A DNA stretch of 64,000 nt from Mesorhizobium sophorae (GCF_002270415.1 NZ_NNRI01000022.1:744001-808000); one strand, 5' to 3'; counted from the stretch's first letter, positions 39,821 to 48,622 are shown. A program made the numbers and translations. Notes: generated by a model not told the origin, from the sequence alone.

Positions 39821-41054
39821 CCGGTCTGTCCTGCGCAAGGCGATATGGGCGCTCGGGCTGACGCAGATCATCGGCTACGGCACGCTCTATTACAGCTTTT
39901 CGATCCTGGCGCCGGCGATGGCCAGGGAGTTCGGCCTCACGGAAGGGTGGGTGTTCGGCGCGCTGTTCGCCTCGCTGTTTGCCGGCAGCCTGTTCGCGCC
40001 CACGGCCGGGCGCTGGGCCGACCGCTTCGGCGCAGGGCGCATCATGACCATCGGCTCGGTCGCGGCAGCCGTCGCGCTGGCGCTGTGCGCCGTCTCGTCC
40101 GGCCGCGTGACCTTTGTTCTGGCCTTGCTGGCGATGGAGCTGGCCTCCAGTTTCGTCCTCTACAGCGCCGCCTTCGTGGCGATCGTGCAGATCGGGGTTA
40201 CCCGGCCGCAACGCAGCATCACCCACCTGACGCTCATCGCAGGGTTCGCCTCGACCCTGTTCTGGCCGCTGACCTCGGCGCTGCATGCGCATTTGACATG
40301 GCGCGAGGTCTATCTGCTGTTCGCGGCGCTCAATCTCGGACTCTGCCTGCCGATCCACGCCTGGCTGATGCGCCTGTCGCGCCGTCACGCGACGAACGCG
40401 CCGCAAGAACGCGAGCCGGCCCATGAAGCGGGCGCGGCACTCGATCCGCGACGCGGGCAGGCCGTGTTCCTGCTGATGCTGGCGGGCTTCGCCTCCGAGG
40501 GCTTCGTGCTGTCGGCGATCCTCATCCACATGGTGCCCCTGACGGCGGCACTTGGGCTCGGCACGGCCGGCCTCTTCGTTTCGACCCTCTTCGGGCCGGC
40601 GCAGGTCGCCAGCCGGTTGATCAACATGCTGTTCGGCGGGCGCCTTCAGCAGACGCATCTCGCCGTCATTGCCGCGTCGCTGCTCACAGCCGGGCTGTGC
40701 ACGCTGCTGTTGACCACGCCATGGCTGCCCGGCGCTTTCCTGTTCGTGCTGCTGTTCGGCCTCGGTTCCGGTCTCACCAGCATCGTCGGCGGCACCTTGC
40801 CGCTCGAGCTCTTCGGCCGCCAAGGCTATGGCGCGCGGCTGGGATGGGCGAGTGCCGCTCGCCAGTTCACCTCGGCCTTCGCGCCGTTCGCGCTCGCCTT
40901 CATGATGGCGCGGACATCCGTCGCCAATTCGCTGTGGGTGCTGGTGGTCGTCGCCGCGAGCGGCGTCATGGCCTTCCTCGCCATCGCGCTGCTGAGACGG
41001 CGCCACGGCCGGGTTGCGTTTGCGATTGGCGGCAGCCCGGAAGAGGCGAGCTAG
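39813..41054 (+). CDS. MFS transporter, candidate arsenical exporter (ArsK-like)
   Basis: A 413-residue major facilitator with about 12 membrane helices. It begins M-L-D-R-S-V-L-R-K-A-I-W-A-L-G and has the MFS loop G-R-W-A-D-R-F-G-A. Agrobacterium ArsK is an MFS As(III) efflux protein; position in this operon supports a similar role, but similarity cannot be measured here. No ArsB or Acr3 is encoded, so this is the only active arsenical exporter in the locus. The start overlaps the flavoprotein stop. Confidence 0.8.
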   Translation: MLDRSVLRKAIWALGLTQIIGYGTLYYSFSILAPAMAREFGLTEGWVFGALFASLFAGSLFAPTAGRWADRFGAGRIMTIGSVAAAVALALCAVSSGRVTFVLALLAMELASSFVLYSAAFVAIVQIGVTRPQRSITHLTLIAGFASTLFWPLTSALHAHLTWREVYLLFAALNLGLCLPIHAWLMRLSRRHATNAPQEREPAHEAGAALDPRRGQAVFLLMLAGFASEGFVLSAILIHMVPLTAALGLGTAGLFVSTLFGPAQVASRLINMLFGGRLQQTHLAVIAASLLTAGLCTLLLTTPWLPGAFLFVLLFGLGSGLTSIVGGTLPLELFGRQGYGARLGWASAARQFTSAFAPFALAFMMARTSVANSLWVLVVVAASGVMAFLAIALLRRRHGRVAFAIGGSPEEAS

Positions 41055-41063
41055 CCCGGATAT

Positions 41064-41837
41064 TCAGTGCCGCAGGATCTTGCTGAGGAAAGCCCGGCTG
41101 CGGTCGGTCCTGGGGTGCGAGAAGAATTCGTCGGGCGTGCCGCTTTCGACGATGGCGCCGGCATCCATGAACACCACGCGCTGGGCGACCTTGCGGGCAA
41201 AGCCCATCTCATGCGTCACCACCATCATGGTCATGCCTTCCTCGGCGACCGCCACCATGACGTCGAGCACTTCCGAAATCATCTCGGGGTCGAGCGCCGA
41301 GGTCGGCTCGTCGAACAGCATGATCTTTGGCCGCATGCCGAGGCAGCGCGCGATCGCCACGCGTTGCTGCTGGCCGCCGGAGAGCTGCGCCGGATAGGCG
41401 TTGACCTTGTCGGCCAGCCCGACCTTGGCCAGCAATTCGCGCCCGGCCTTTTCGGCTTCAGTGCGCGGGATCTTGCGGACATGGATGGGCGCCAGCGTCA
41501 CGTTCTCGAGCGCCGTCTTGTGCGGATAGAGGTTGAACGACTGGAAGACGAAGCCGATCTCGGTGCGCAGCTGCGTCATGTTGGTGGCGGGGTCGCCGAG
41601 GCGCTGGCCGTCGACGACGAGATCGCCATCCTTGATCGCCTCCAGGCCGTTGACGCAGCGGATCAGCGTGCTCTTGCCCGAGCCGCTCGGGCCGCAGACG
41701 ACGACCACCTCGCGCGGCTCGACGCTGAGCGTGATGTCCTTGAGCACGTTGAGCGCGCCGAACCATTTGTTTACGCCGCGAAAGTCGATCATACCGGTTT
41801 TGGTCATATTTGCCGGACCCTTGGGGTTCGCTGTCAC
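41064..41837 (-). CDS. Amino-acid ABC transporter ATP-binding protein
   Basis: A 257-residue ATPase of the polar amino-acid uptake family (GlnQ/HisP type). Walker A G-P-S-G-S-G-K-S-T, ABC signature L-S-G-G-Q-Q-Q-R, Walker B I-M-L-F-D-E-P-T-S-A-L-D and switch His in V-T-H-E-M-G-F-A are intact. The GTG at 41837 has GAGGTG upstream and overlaps the permease stop (GTGA); an ATG at 41807 is an alternative. Last gene of the Lrp-controlled operon. Confidence 0.94.
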   Translation of the reverse strand: MTANPKGPANMTKTGMIDFRGVNKWFGALNVLKDITLSVEPREVVVVCGPSGSGKSTLIRCVNGLEAIKDGDLVVDGQRLGDPATNMTQLRTEIGFVFQSFNLYPHKTALENVTLAPIHVRKIPRTEAEKAGRELLAKVGLADKVNAYPAQLSGGQQQRVAIARCLGMRPKIMLFDEPTSALDPEMISEVLDVMVAVAEEGMTMMVVTHEMGFARKVAQRVVFMDAGAIVESGTPDEFFSHPRTDRSRAFLSKILRH

Positions 41838-42508
41838 AGCTGCACCTCGCCATGCGCCGCGCCCATGCGGCGCTCGAGCCGACGGGCGAGCATGATCAGG
41901 GGATAGCAGACGATGAAATAGCCGACGCCGACGAGGAAGAAGACCAGCAGGCCGTTGGGCACACGCTGCACCACCAGCCAGCCGACGCGGGTGAGGTCGG
42001 TGAGTCCAATCGCCGAGACGACCGAAGAGTCCTTGATCAGCAGCACATACTGCCCGACCAGCGGCGGCAGCACGATGCGCATCGCCTGCGGCAGCACCAC
42101 CTGGCGCATGCGATGCCAGCGCGACAGGCCGGATGCCAGCGCTGCCTCGACCTGGCCGGTCGGCACCGAGCGAATGCCCGCGGCGACGATCTCGCAGATG
42201 AAGCAGGCGGCAAGGTTGGTCAGCGCGATGATGCCGGCGGTGAAGGCGTCGAGCTCGATGCCGAGCTCCGGCAGGATGAAGAAGATCAGGAAGATCTGCA
42301 CCAGGAACGGCGTGCCGCGGATCAGGTCGACCCAGGCGCCGATGACGCTGCCCACCAGCCGGTTGCCGCCGGTGCGCAGGATGCCGAGACCGAAGCCGAG
42401 CAAGGTGCCGAGCACCAGGCTGATCAGCGACAGCACCACCGTCATGCCGAGACCGCGCAGCGCCAGCGGATAGCTGCCGGCGAGGCTTTGCAGCTGTTGC
42501 CAGATCAT
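41834..42508 (-). CDS. Amino-acid ABC transporter permease
   Basis: A 224-residue HisM/GlnP-type permease with about five membrane helices and the conserved loop G-Q-V-E-A-A-L-A-S-G-L-S that contacts the ATPase. R-G-T-P-F-L-V-Q is the typical N-terminal motif. Its ATG overlaps the stop of the other permease (ATGA). The two permeases probably form a heterodimer. Confidence 0.93.
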   Translation of the reverse strand: MIWQQLQSLAGSYPLALRGLGMTVVLSLISLVLGTLLGFGLGILRTGGNRLVGSVIGAWVDLIRGTPFLVQIFLIFFILPELGIELDAFTAGIIALTNLAACFICEIVAAGIRSVPTGQVEAALASGLSRWHRMRQVVLPQAMRIVLPPLVGQYVLLIKDSSVVSAIGLTDLTRVGWLVVQRVPNGLLVFFLVGVGYFIVCYPLIMLARRLERRMGAAHGEVQL

Positions 42509-43176
42509 GTTCGCGCCCCCGCTGTGCCGAGCCAGCGACCGGAGAGAGCAGCCAGCCCCTTCAGGCCGTAGTAGAGCAGCAGGTAGAAGGCGGCGATGGT
42601 GAGGAAACCTTCCGCCGGCATGAAGCGGTCGGAGGCGAGCAACTGGCCGGCGCGGGTCAGCTCGGCGACCGAGATCAGCGACAGCAATGCGGAATCCTTG
42701 ACCAGTACGATCGCCTGGCCGAGCAGCGGCGGGATCGTCACCTTGAAGGCTTGCGGCAGGATGACCAGGCGCATGCGCTGGACATAGGTCATGCCCGAGG
42801 CGACGCTGGCTTCGACCTGGCCGCGTGGGATCGACAGGATGCCGGCTCGAATGATTTCAGCGACATAGGCGCCGCTGTTCAACGATAGCGCGAGGATGCC
42901 GACAACCAATTCGGGCAGGACGAAGCCGAGTCGGGGCAGGCCGAAATAGAGGAAATAGAGCTGCGCCAGCAAGGGCGTGGCGCGCACGGCGTCGATATAG
43001 GCCTTGGCCGGGGCACGAAACAGCCAGCCGCGCTGCAGGTTCATAGCGCACAGCACGATGCCGACGGCGAGCGCGCCGAGAAAGGACAGCGCCGACAGCC
43101 AGACGGTCGTGACCAGGCCCTGCCCGAACAGGGGCAGGTACTCGACGATTGTGCGGAAACTGAAATTCTCGAGCAT
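42505..43176 (-). CDS. Amino-acid ABC transporter permease
   Basis: A 223-residue HisQ/GlnP-type permease with the motifs R-A-T-P-L-L-A-Q and G-Q-V-E-A-S-V-A-S-G-M. The start at 43176 (M-L-E-N-F-S-F) is used because the frame upstream of it lacks permease character. Ninety-four bases separate it from the binding-protein gene. Partner of the 41834-42508 permease. Confidence 0.93.
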   Translation of the reverse strand: MLENFSFRTIVEYLPLFGQGLVTTVWLSALSFLGALAVGIVLCAMNLQRGWLFRAPAKAYIDAVRATPLLAQLYFLYFGLPRLGFVLPELVVGILALSLNSGAYVAEIIRAGILSIPRGQVEASVASGMTYVQRMRLVILPQAFKVTIPPLLGQAIVLVKDSALLSLISVAELTRAGQLLASDRFMPAEGFLTIAAFYLLLYYGLKGLAALSGRWLGTAGART

Positions 43177-43270
43177 CGCTGGGCGGTTCCCCAAAGCGGG
43201 CGAAACGAAAGGCCAGGCGGCTTCGCGGCGCTCAAGACGCGCGCAAAACCGCCTGGGATCCCAAGGCTGG

Positions 43271-44059
43271 TTAGTGGTCCTTCTTCCAGGCGTCGGAATT
43301 GACCCAGTAGTCCAGGTTCTTCTGCAGGCGCCCATCGATGCTGACCTGGTCGAGGAACAGGTTCATCCAGACCAGCAGGTCCGGCTCGTCATAGCGGGTG
43401 GCGAAGGCAAGCGGTTCCTTCGACAAAAGCTCCGGCATGATGGTGAAGGTGCCGGCCGGATAGGCAGTCGACTGGCCTTTGACCGCCGAGACGTCGTTGA
43501 CGCCGCAATCGGCCTGGCCGTTGTTGACGGCGTCGAGCAGCAGCGGACCGCCGCCCTTGTAGCTCTTGATGTCGGCATCGGTGAAGACGGCCTTAGCCTC
43601 CTTCTCGCCGGTGGCGCCGAGCAGCACGGCGATCTTGGTGCCCTTGGCCTTGCAGTCCTCGGTGGTCTTGAACTTGCTGTCTGCCTTGGTGAACACGGTG
43701 CTGCCCGTATACATGTAAGGTTTGGTGAAGGCGACCTTCATGCCACGCGCCAGCGTCGGCGTCATGTCGGCGACCAGAAGGTCGGCCTTGCCCGACAGCA
43801 GCGCCGGGATCAGGCCGTCCCAGTCGAAGTCGAGGAAGGTGATCTTGACGCCCATTTCCTTGGCCATCAGTTCGGCCAGTTCAACCGAACTGCCGGTGCG
43901 TTCGCCATTGGCGCCGACCAGCGAGAAGGGCGGTCCCTGTGTCTGCACGGCGACGCGCAACTCGCCGCGCTTGGTGATGTCGTCGAGCGTTCCGGCACTG
44001 GCCGCGGTGGCGAGCCCGCCGAGCGCAAGTCCGGCGATGAAAAGTCTGGCAATCTTCAT
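43271..44059 (-). CDS. Amino-acid ABC transporter substrate-binding protein
   Basis: A 262-residue family 3 periplasmic binding protein. Signal peptide M-K-I-A-R-L-F-I-A-G-L-A-L, cleavage near A-S-A-G (residue 22). Mature sequence carries L-R-V-A-V, P-P-F-S and the F-D-W-D-G-L-I-P-A-L-L-S-G-K-A-D block typical of the family. The ligand is uncertain; the linked saccharopine-dehydrogenase-like gene suggests lysine or a related compound. Confidence 0.93.
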   Translation of the reverse strand: MKIARLFIAGLALGGLATAASAGTLDDITKRGELRVAVQTQGPPFSLVGANGERTGSSVELAELMAKEMGVKITFLDFDWDGLIPALLSGKADLLVADMTPTLARGMKVAFTKPYMYTGSTVFTKADSKFKTTEDCKAKGTKIAVLLGATGEKEAKAVFTDADIKSYKGGGPLLLDAVNNGQADCGVNDVSAVKGQSTAYPAGTFTIMPELLSKEPLAFATRYDEPDLLVWMNLFLDQVSIDGRLQKNLDYWVNSDAWKKDH

Positions 44060-44164
44060 TTGGCATTCCTCCTTGTTTTATTGTTCCACGTTGTTGTTTC
44101 ACCCTTCGGGGTGCTTTTTTGAGCGGCAGCGCCGTTGCCGGCGGCAGCCACCGTTCGAAAACCC

Positions 44165-45325
44165 TCAGTCCCAGGCCACTGTCTCGGTCACAGTGATGCC
44201 GCGCCTGGCCAACTCGTCGAAGAAGCGACCATCGGGCACATCGAGCAGCGGGTTGAGCAGGCCTGGTTTGGTGATCTCGCGCCGCGCCAGCATCTGCGCC
44301 ACGATGCTGGCGGGATAGCCGACGCCGAGGCTCATGCCGAACAGGCCGGAGGCCAGGTCGCGCTCGATGATCAGGTCCGAGGTCACCGTCTTGCGGCGAC
44401 CGCCTTCGAGGCCGGAAAAGACATTGCGCATCACGCAAAGGTCCTTTTCGCCGGGGCCGTACTGCAGTTGCGGCCCGAGCAGCCGGCCGAGGAATTCGCG
44501 CGGGCTGGAGCCGGTGCCGGGCACCTTGTCTTCGGAGAGGAAGCCGAGCTCCTTCAGCGGCGCCCAGAAGGCCGACCATCCCGGCCAGCGCAGCGTATAG
44601 CGGCCCGAGCGGCGCAGCCCTTTTGCCGCGTCCAGCATCTCGACATAGTGCAGCGCATCGCCATTGGGGAAGGCTTCCAAAGCGCCAAGGCCCGCCACCT
44701 CGATCTCGTGGATGAAGGGGTTGTCATGCTGCCGGCCGGCGGGCACCGCGACGCGTTCGCCGTCCTCGATCATCACGCTGTCGCGGTTCTGGCTGACCAG
44801 AACCATGTCGAAGTTCCAGCTCACCTTGTAGCACAGGGGCTTGGCCATCGCCTTCGGCTCGGGGATGCCGCCGCAATAGGAATCGATCGCGGCGATGGTA
44901 TCGAACTGCCTTGCGACGCGCGCGTAGAGCACCAGGTCGATGCCGGGATCGAGCCCGCATTCGGCCATGATCGGCACACCAGCCTGTTCGGCGGCCGGTG
45001 CCAGGTCGGCGATGGCCTTGCCGTAATTGGTGGTGACCAGTGGCGTGCGCGTTGCGATCGCGGCCTGGACCGCCTCACGCATCAGTGGCTGCGGCAACAG
45101 GTCGATGACGGCGTCGGCATCCGCCAGCACGCCGGCCAAGGCAGGGCCGATCGCGCCCTGCGGTACCACGAAGCGCACGCGGGCAAGGTCGGTCAGGCCG
45201 TCAAGGCGAGCCGCACCGTCCGGTGTCGTGTCGACGCAGACCACCTCCTCGACACCGCTGGCAGCGAGATCGGCGATGGCCGCCCGGCCTTGCAGGCCGA
45301 GGCCGCCGAGAACCGCTATTCTCAT
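44165..45325 (-). CDS. Saccharopine dehydrogenase-like oxidoreductase
   Basis: A 386-residue protein of the saccharopine dehydrogenase/lysine-ketoglutarate-reductase family. It begins M-R-I-A-V-L-G-G-L-G-L-Q-G, a Rossmann dinucleotide motif, and has the middle-domain Y-C-G-G-I-P-E-P. Family members act on saccharopine or similar amino-acid adducts; the exact substrate here is unknown. Its ATG overlaps the Lrp gene stop (ATGA). It is the first metabolic gene of the operon, followed by the ABC transporter genes. Confidence 0.86.
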   Translation of the reverse strand: MRIAVLGGLGLQGRAAIADLAASGVEEVVCVDTTPDGAARLDGLTDLARVRFVVPQGAIGPALAGVLADADAVIDLLPQPLMREAVQAAIATRTPLVTTNYGKAIADLAPAAEQAGVPIMAECGLDPGIDLVLYARVARQFDTIAAIDSYCGGIPEPKAMAKPLCYKVSWNFDMVLVSQNRDSVMIEDGERVAVPAGRQHDNPFIHEIEVAGLGALEAFPNGDALHYVEMLDAAKGLRRSGRYTLRWPGWSAFWAPLKELGFLSEDKVPGTGSSPREFLGRLLGPQLQYGPGEKDLCVMRNVFSGLEGGRRKTVTSDLIIERDLASGLFGMSLGVGYPASIVAQMLARREITKPGLLNPLLDVPDGRFFDELARRGITVTETVAWD

Positions 45326-45822
45326 GCCGGCTCCTTGCGATCGTCCGACCAACAGCCTTCCGGCAGGCTGACCCATTTGTTGCAGGACGCCATGACGACG
45401 AAGGTCTCGCTGCGAACGACTTCGCCCGGCTCGCCTGCCCCCGGGATCAGCTCGCTGGTGACGCGGTAGAGATCGGCGACGTCACCGGCCACGGTCACGT
45501 CGACGATGATGTCGAAGCGCCCGGTGACCACCGAAGCCGAGTTGACGAAGGGCAGTTCGGAAATGCGCTGCGCCAGCTCGCGGGCCCGGCCGCGTCCTTG
45601 CGCATTGATACCGACAATAGCCGAGATTAGCTCGGGGCGCTCGGTCAGGTTCAAGAGCCCGACGATCTTCAGCAGATTGCGGTCGAGCAGATTGCGCAGC
45701 CGCGTGCGCACCGTTGGCACCGAAATCGCCAACATCTCGGCGAGGCGGTTGATGCCCGGCTGCGCGTCCTGCGACAGCTGTTTGACCAGCCGCCGATCGG
45801 TCAGATCGAGATGTTCCCGCAA
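45322..45822 (-). CDS. Lrp/AsnC-family transcriptional regulator
   Basis: A 166-residue Lrp-type regulator: L-D-L-T-D-R-R-L-V-K-Q-L at the start, HTH (R-L-A-E-M-L-A-I-S-V-P-T-V-R-T-R-L) and a RAM/AsnC domain for effector binding and assembly. The TTG at 45822 begins the family's normal N-terminus. A 17-base perfect palindrome lies upstream. It heads the operon and probably activates or derepresses it in response to the transported amino acid. Confidence 0.9.
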   Translation of the reverse strand: MREHLDLTDRRLVKQLSQDAQPGINRLAEMLAISVPTVRTRLRNLLDRNLLKIVGLLNLTERPELISAIVGINAQGRGRARELAQRISELPFVNSASVVTGRFDIIVDVTVAGDVADLYRVTSELIPGAGEPGEVVRSETFVVMASCNKWVSLPEGCWSDDRKEPA

Positions 45823-45853
45823 AGGCTCTGTCTTTCATAAAAAGAAAAAAGAC

Positions 45854-45870
45854 AGGCAAATTATTTGCCT
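45854..45870 (-). promoter_or_regulatory. Palindromic operator upstream of the Lrp gene
   Basis: AGGCAAA-TTA-TTTGCCT, a perfect 17-base palindrome, 32 bases before the TTG at 45822. Short A/T-centred palindromes are typical Lrp/AsnC sites. Autoregulation is inferred. Confidence 0.65.
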
Positions 45871-45983
45871 ATATGAAAACAAGCTATGTCACGAATTTTT
45901 GAAAAGCAAGGTGTTGTTTTCGCACCAAGTGGCATGGTGCGTCGTCTGGCGCGTTGCGGTTGCTCGCTATTGGGTTGCCGGGT

Positions 45984-46856
45984 TCAGACCAGCGCGGCAG
46001 CCAGCAATTTCGCTTGCGGCGTCAATTCGTCGAAGCTGCGGGCGCACAGATTGAGCTGGCGTGTTGCCCAGTCGTCGGTGAGCCGCAGGCTGCGCAGCGA
46101 GCGTGCCGAGTGGCGCGCCGCACTTTCCGGGACGATGGCGATGCCGGCGCCTTGCGCGACGAGGCGGCAGACATTGTCGAGGCCGGGCACTCGGATGCGG
46201 ATATGCAGATGACCGCCAAGGCGGGCGGCCTGGCGTGTGACGTGCTCCTGCAGCGCGTGGCCTGTGCCGAGCCCGACGAAGGGTTCACCGAGAATGTCGG
46301 CGAGGCTGGTGGTGCGGCCTTCGAGGCCGCGCCAGTTCCGCGCGGCGATCACCACCAGCCGGTCGATGAAGAACGGTTTCTGCTCGAGATGCGACAGGCC
46401 AGCCCAGGTCGCGGCGATGCCGAGATCGGCCGCACCGCTGGCCACCGCCTCGGCGATCTCATGGCTGGGGCGCTCGTCGAGATCGATGTCGATCTGGGGA
46501 TGCGTGACAAGGAAAGCCGGCAGGACATCGCGCAGCAGCTCGCCAGTGGCGGCGGTGTTGGCGAGCAGCCGGACGCGGGCGCGAAGACCGGTGGCGTAGG
46601 CGCCGAGGTCGCCGGCCATCGCCTCGATCTGGTTCTGCACCGCGCGCGCATGATGCAGCAGCGCCTGTCCGGCCGCCGTCGGCACCACGCCACGGCGGCG
46701 GCGTTCCAGCAGCGGCGCGCCGAGGCGATCCTCCATGCCCTTGATGCGGGCGCTGGCCGAGGCCAGGGCAAGGCCGGCGAGTTCGGCGCCATGGGTGATG
46801 CTGCCGCGCTCGGCCACCAGCAGGAACAGCCGGAGATCGACCAGATCGAAGCGCAT
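45984..46856 (-). CDS. LysR-family transcriptional regulator
   Basis: A 290-residue LysR regulator. It begins M-R-F-D-L-V-D-L-R-L-F-L-L-V-A with an HTH in which the usual S-x-S is A-S-A-S-A-R; a substrate-binding domain follows. The ATG at 46856 begins the conserved sequence; the open frame upstream to 47678 is a shadow of the TauE/SafE gene. It is divergent from the small gene and permease at 46986-47954 and probably regulates them. Confidence 0.9.
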   Translation of the reverse strand: MRFDLVDLRLFLLVAERGSITHGAELAGLALASASARIKGMEDRLGAPLLERRRRGVVPTAAGQALLHHARAVQNQIEAMAGDLGAYATGLRARVRLLANTAATGELLRDVLPAFLVTHPQIDIDLDERPSHEIAEAVASGAADLGIAATWAGLSHLEQKPFFIDRLVVIAARNWRGLEGRTTSLADILGEPFVGLGTGHALQEHVTRQAARLGGHLHIRIRVPGLDNVCRLVAQGAGIAIVPESAARHSARSLRSLRLTDDWATRQLNLCARSFDELTPQAKLLAAALV

Positions 46857-46895
46857 TCTTTTGCTCCTGCAAACAGTTCGCCAGCCGCGCAGCTC

Positions 46896-46920
46896 CAGCC
46901 TTCGTCCGGGACGAAGGCTG
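46896..46920. promoter_or_regulatory. 25-base perfect palindrome in the LysR/permease divergent promoter
   Basis: CAGCCTTCGTCC (46896-46907), a single central G, and GGACGAAGGCTG (46909-46920). It lies 40 bases before the LysR start and 65 before the small gene at 46986. The position suits a LysR operator shared by both directions, although the symmetry is stronger than usual for that family; a terminator is the alternative. Confidence 0.6.
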
Positions 46921-46985
46921 ATAGTGCAATTTCCACATTGTGACCGGCCCGCATCTGCGTCAAACAGTTTCGGTGGAGATGTCTG

Positions 46986-47183
46986 ATGAGCGAACGAACA
47001 TCTGGCCGTCCCGGCATTCTTGAAAGCACGGCGATTGTGCTGGCCGTCGCCGTGGCCTGCCTTGCGATGGTGCGGGCGGAGCCCGGCCTGCGAGGATGCG
47101 CGACGACCTCCGTCAGCCGCGATGCCGCGCCGGCAAAGTCCAGCCCTGAGGCCGATGCCACGGACATGCTCCTGCATGACTGA
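46986..47183 (+). CDS. Small single-span membrane protein
   Basis: A 65-residue frame, with one hydrophobic segment at about residues 12-30 (E-S-T-A-I-V-L-A-V-A-V-A-C-L-A-M-V) and a polar C-terminus. GGAG lies eight bases before the ATG. It ends 21 bases before the TauE/SafE gene and may be co-transcribed. Family unknown; a small accessory subunit of the permease is only a guess. Confidence 0.45.
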   Translation: MSERTSGRPGILESTAIVLAVAVACLAMVRAEPGLRGCATTSVSRDAAPAKSSPEADATDMLLHD

Positions 47184-47204
47184 TCCTGCCCTGAAGGTGC
47201 GATC

Positions 47205-47954
47205 GTGCTGAGCGCCGGTGTCATCACCTGGATAGGTGCGGTGTTTCTCGTCGCCGGCGTGGTCAAGGGCGTCGTCGGCATGGGTTTGCCGACCGTGGCG
47301 ATGGGGCTGCTGGCGGTGACGATGCCACCGGCGCAAGCCGCCGCCTTGCTGCTGATCCCGTCGCTGGTCACCAACCTCTGGCAGTTGTTGACGGGTCCGT
47401 CGCTCGGCGGCCTGTGCAAGCGGCTGTGGACGATGATGGCCGGTGTCGTTCTCGGCACCGTCGCCGGCGCCGGCCTTTTGACCGGCTCGCACACGGGATT
47501 TGCCTCGGCGGGGCTGGGCGCGGCGCTGGTGCTTTATGCGCTTGTCGGCCTCGCCAGGGCCGGCTTCACCACGCCGGCGCGCCACGAGGCTTGGACGTCG
47601 CCGCTGGTCGGCGTGGCAACCGGGCTGGTCACCGGCGCCACCGGCGTCTTCGTCATTCCGGCGGTGCCCTATCTGCAATCGCTGCGGCTGGACAGGGAAG
47701 ACCTGATCCAGGCGCTCGGCCTTTCCTTCACCGTCTCGACAGCAGCGCTGGCCATCGGACTATTCAGAACGGGAGCTTTCGCATCGCCGACGATGCAGCT
47801 GGCGGGATCGGTCGCAGCCCTGGCGCCGGCGCTGGCCGGCATGGTCGTCGGCCAGGCGCTGCGCCAGCGGATGAGCGTCGAGACCTTCCGCACGGTGTTC
47901 TTCGTCGGGCTGCTGGCGCTGGGGGTCTATCTCGCGGGGGAGGTGGTGTTTTAG
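47205..47954 (+). CDS. TauE/SafE-family anion permease
   Basis: A 249-residue polytopic protein with about eight hydrophobic segments and the duplicated motifs of the TauE/SafE family: G-x-V-K-G-V-V-G-M-G-L-P near residue 20 and G-V-A-T-G-L-V-T-G-A-T-G-V-F-V-I-P in the middle. Family members export sulfite, sulfoacetate or other anions, so substrate is unclear. GTG start at 47205. Divergent LysR neighbour suggests induction by the substrate. Confidence 0.9.
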   Translation: MLSAGVITWIGAVFLVAGVVKGVVGMGLPTVAMGLLAVTMPPAQAAALLLIPSLVTNLWQLLTGPSLGGLCKRLWTMMAGVVLGTVAGAGLLTGSHTGFASAGLGAALVLYALVGLARAGFTTPARHEAWTSPLVGVATGLVTGATGVFVIPAVPYLQSLRLDREDLIQALGLSFTVSTAALAIGLFRTGAFASPTMQLAGSVAALAPALAGMVVGQALRQRMSVETFRTVFFVGLLALGVYLAGEVVF

Positions 47955-47964
47955 CCGCGCAGGC

Positions 47965-48414
47965 CTACCGAACCACCAGGACCGGGATTTCGGTTAAGGA
48001 CAGCACCTCCGCGGTCTGGCTTCCCAACAGCAGCCTGCCCAGTCCCCGGCGGCCGTGCGAGGCCATCACGATCAGGTCGCAGCCCTCAGCCTTCGACAGT
48101 TCCAGGATCGCCTCGGCGGGCTTCTTGTCCTCGATATGCACCACCTCAGCGCGCACATTCGCCAGTTCCGCCGACGCCTTGCATTTGTCGAGCACGTCCT
48201 TGGCGTATCGGCGACCACCTTCCTGATAGGCGACGAATTCGTCGCCGGCGGCATAGCCGGCCATGGTGCCGCCCCAGGCGAAGATCGGGAATGGCTCGGT
48301 GACGTGGATAAAGGTAACGGTGGCGCCGAGGCGGCTGGCCAGCGCCAGGCCGTGGGCAACGCCGTTGTCGGCCAGTTCCGATCCGTCCGTAGCGATCAGC
48401 AAATGTGTGTACAT
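47965..48414 (-). CDS. Universal stress protein (UspA family)
   Basis: A 149-residue UspA-domain protein: A-T-D-G-S-E-L-A-D-N-G at the N-terminus and the nucleotide-binding motif G-R-R-G-L-G-R-L-L-L-G-S-Q-T at the C-terminus, which indicates an ATP-binding Usp. Role in stress resistance is general; no specific signal is visible. It is convergent with the TauE/SafE gene, ten bases apart. Confidence 0.93.
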   Translation of the reverse strand: MYTHLLIATDGSELADNGVAHGLALASRLGATVTFIHVTEPFPIFAWGGTMAGYAAGDEFVAYQEGGRRYAKDVLDKCKASAELANVRAEVVHIEDKKPAEAILELSKAEGCDLIVMASHGRRGLGRLLLGSQTAEVLSLTEIPVLVVR

Positions 48415-48622
48415 GATGATGTGACCTGTTGTGCAAGGGCCGACACGCCCTTGTGGTGGCGAGAGCCTGTAGCGGCTGACCTTGATATAGTTGCGCCACC
48501 GGGCTCATCACAGGGGCCAGCTCGATGCGGATCAGGGCCAGGCGATTGCACACTTTCGCGTTGGCCGGATTCCCCTTTGCCGCGTCCTCCTCTAAGGTGC
48601 CGGCGATTTGAGGGACACCCAT

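Noticed and set aside
39531..41006. Minus-strand open frame opposite the ArsO-like and MFS genes
   Set aside because: Low-complexity R/Q/E-rich product; the plus-strand genes overlap properly and have known motifs.
44135..45469. Plus-strand open frame opposite the saccharopine dehydrogenase-like gene
   Set aside because: No domain signal, no ribosome site, and the minus-strand operon is complete with overlaps.
46857..47678. N-terminal extension of the LysR gene at 45984
   Set aside because: It would cover the divergent promoter and run antisense through the TauE/SafE gene; the normal LysR N-terminus starts at 46856.
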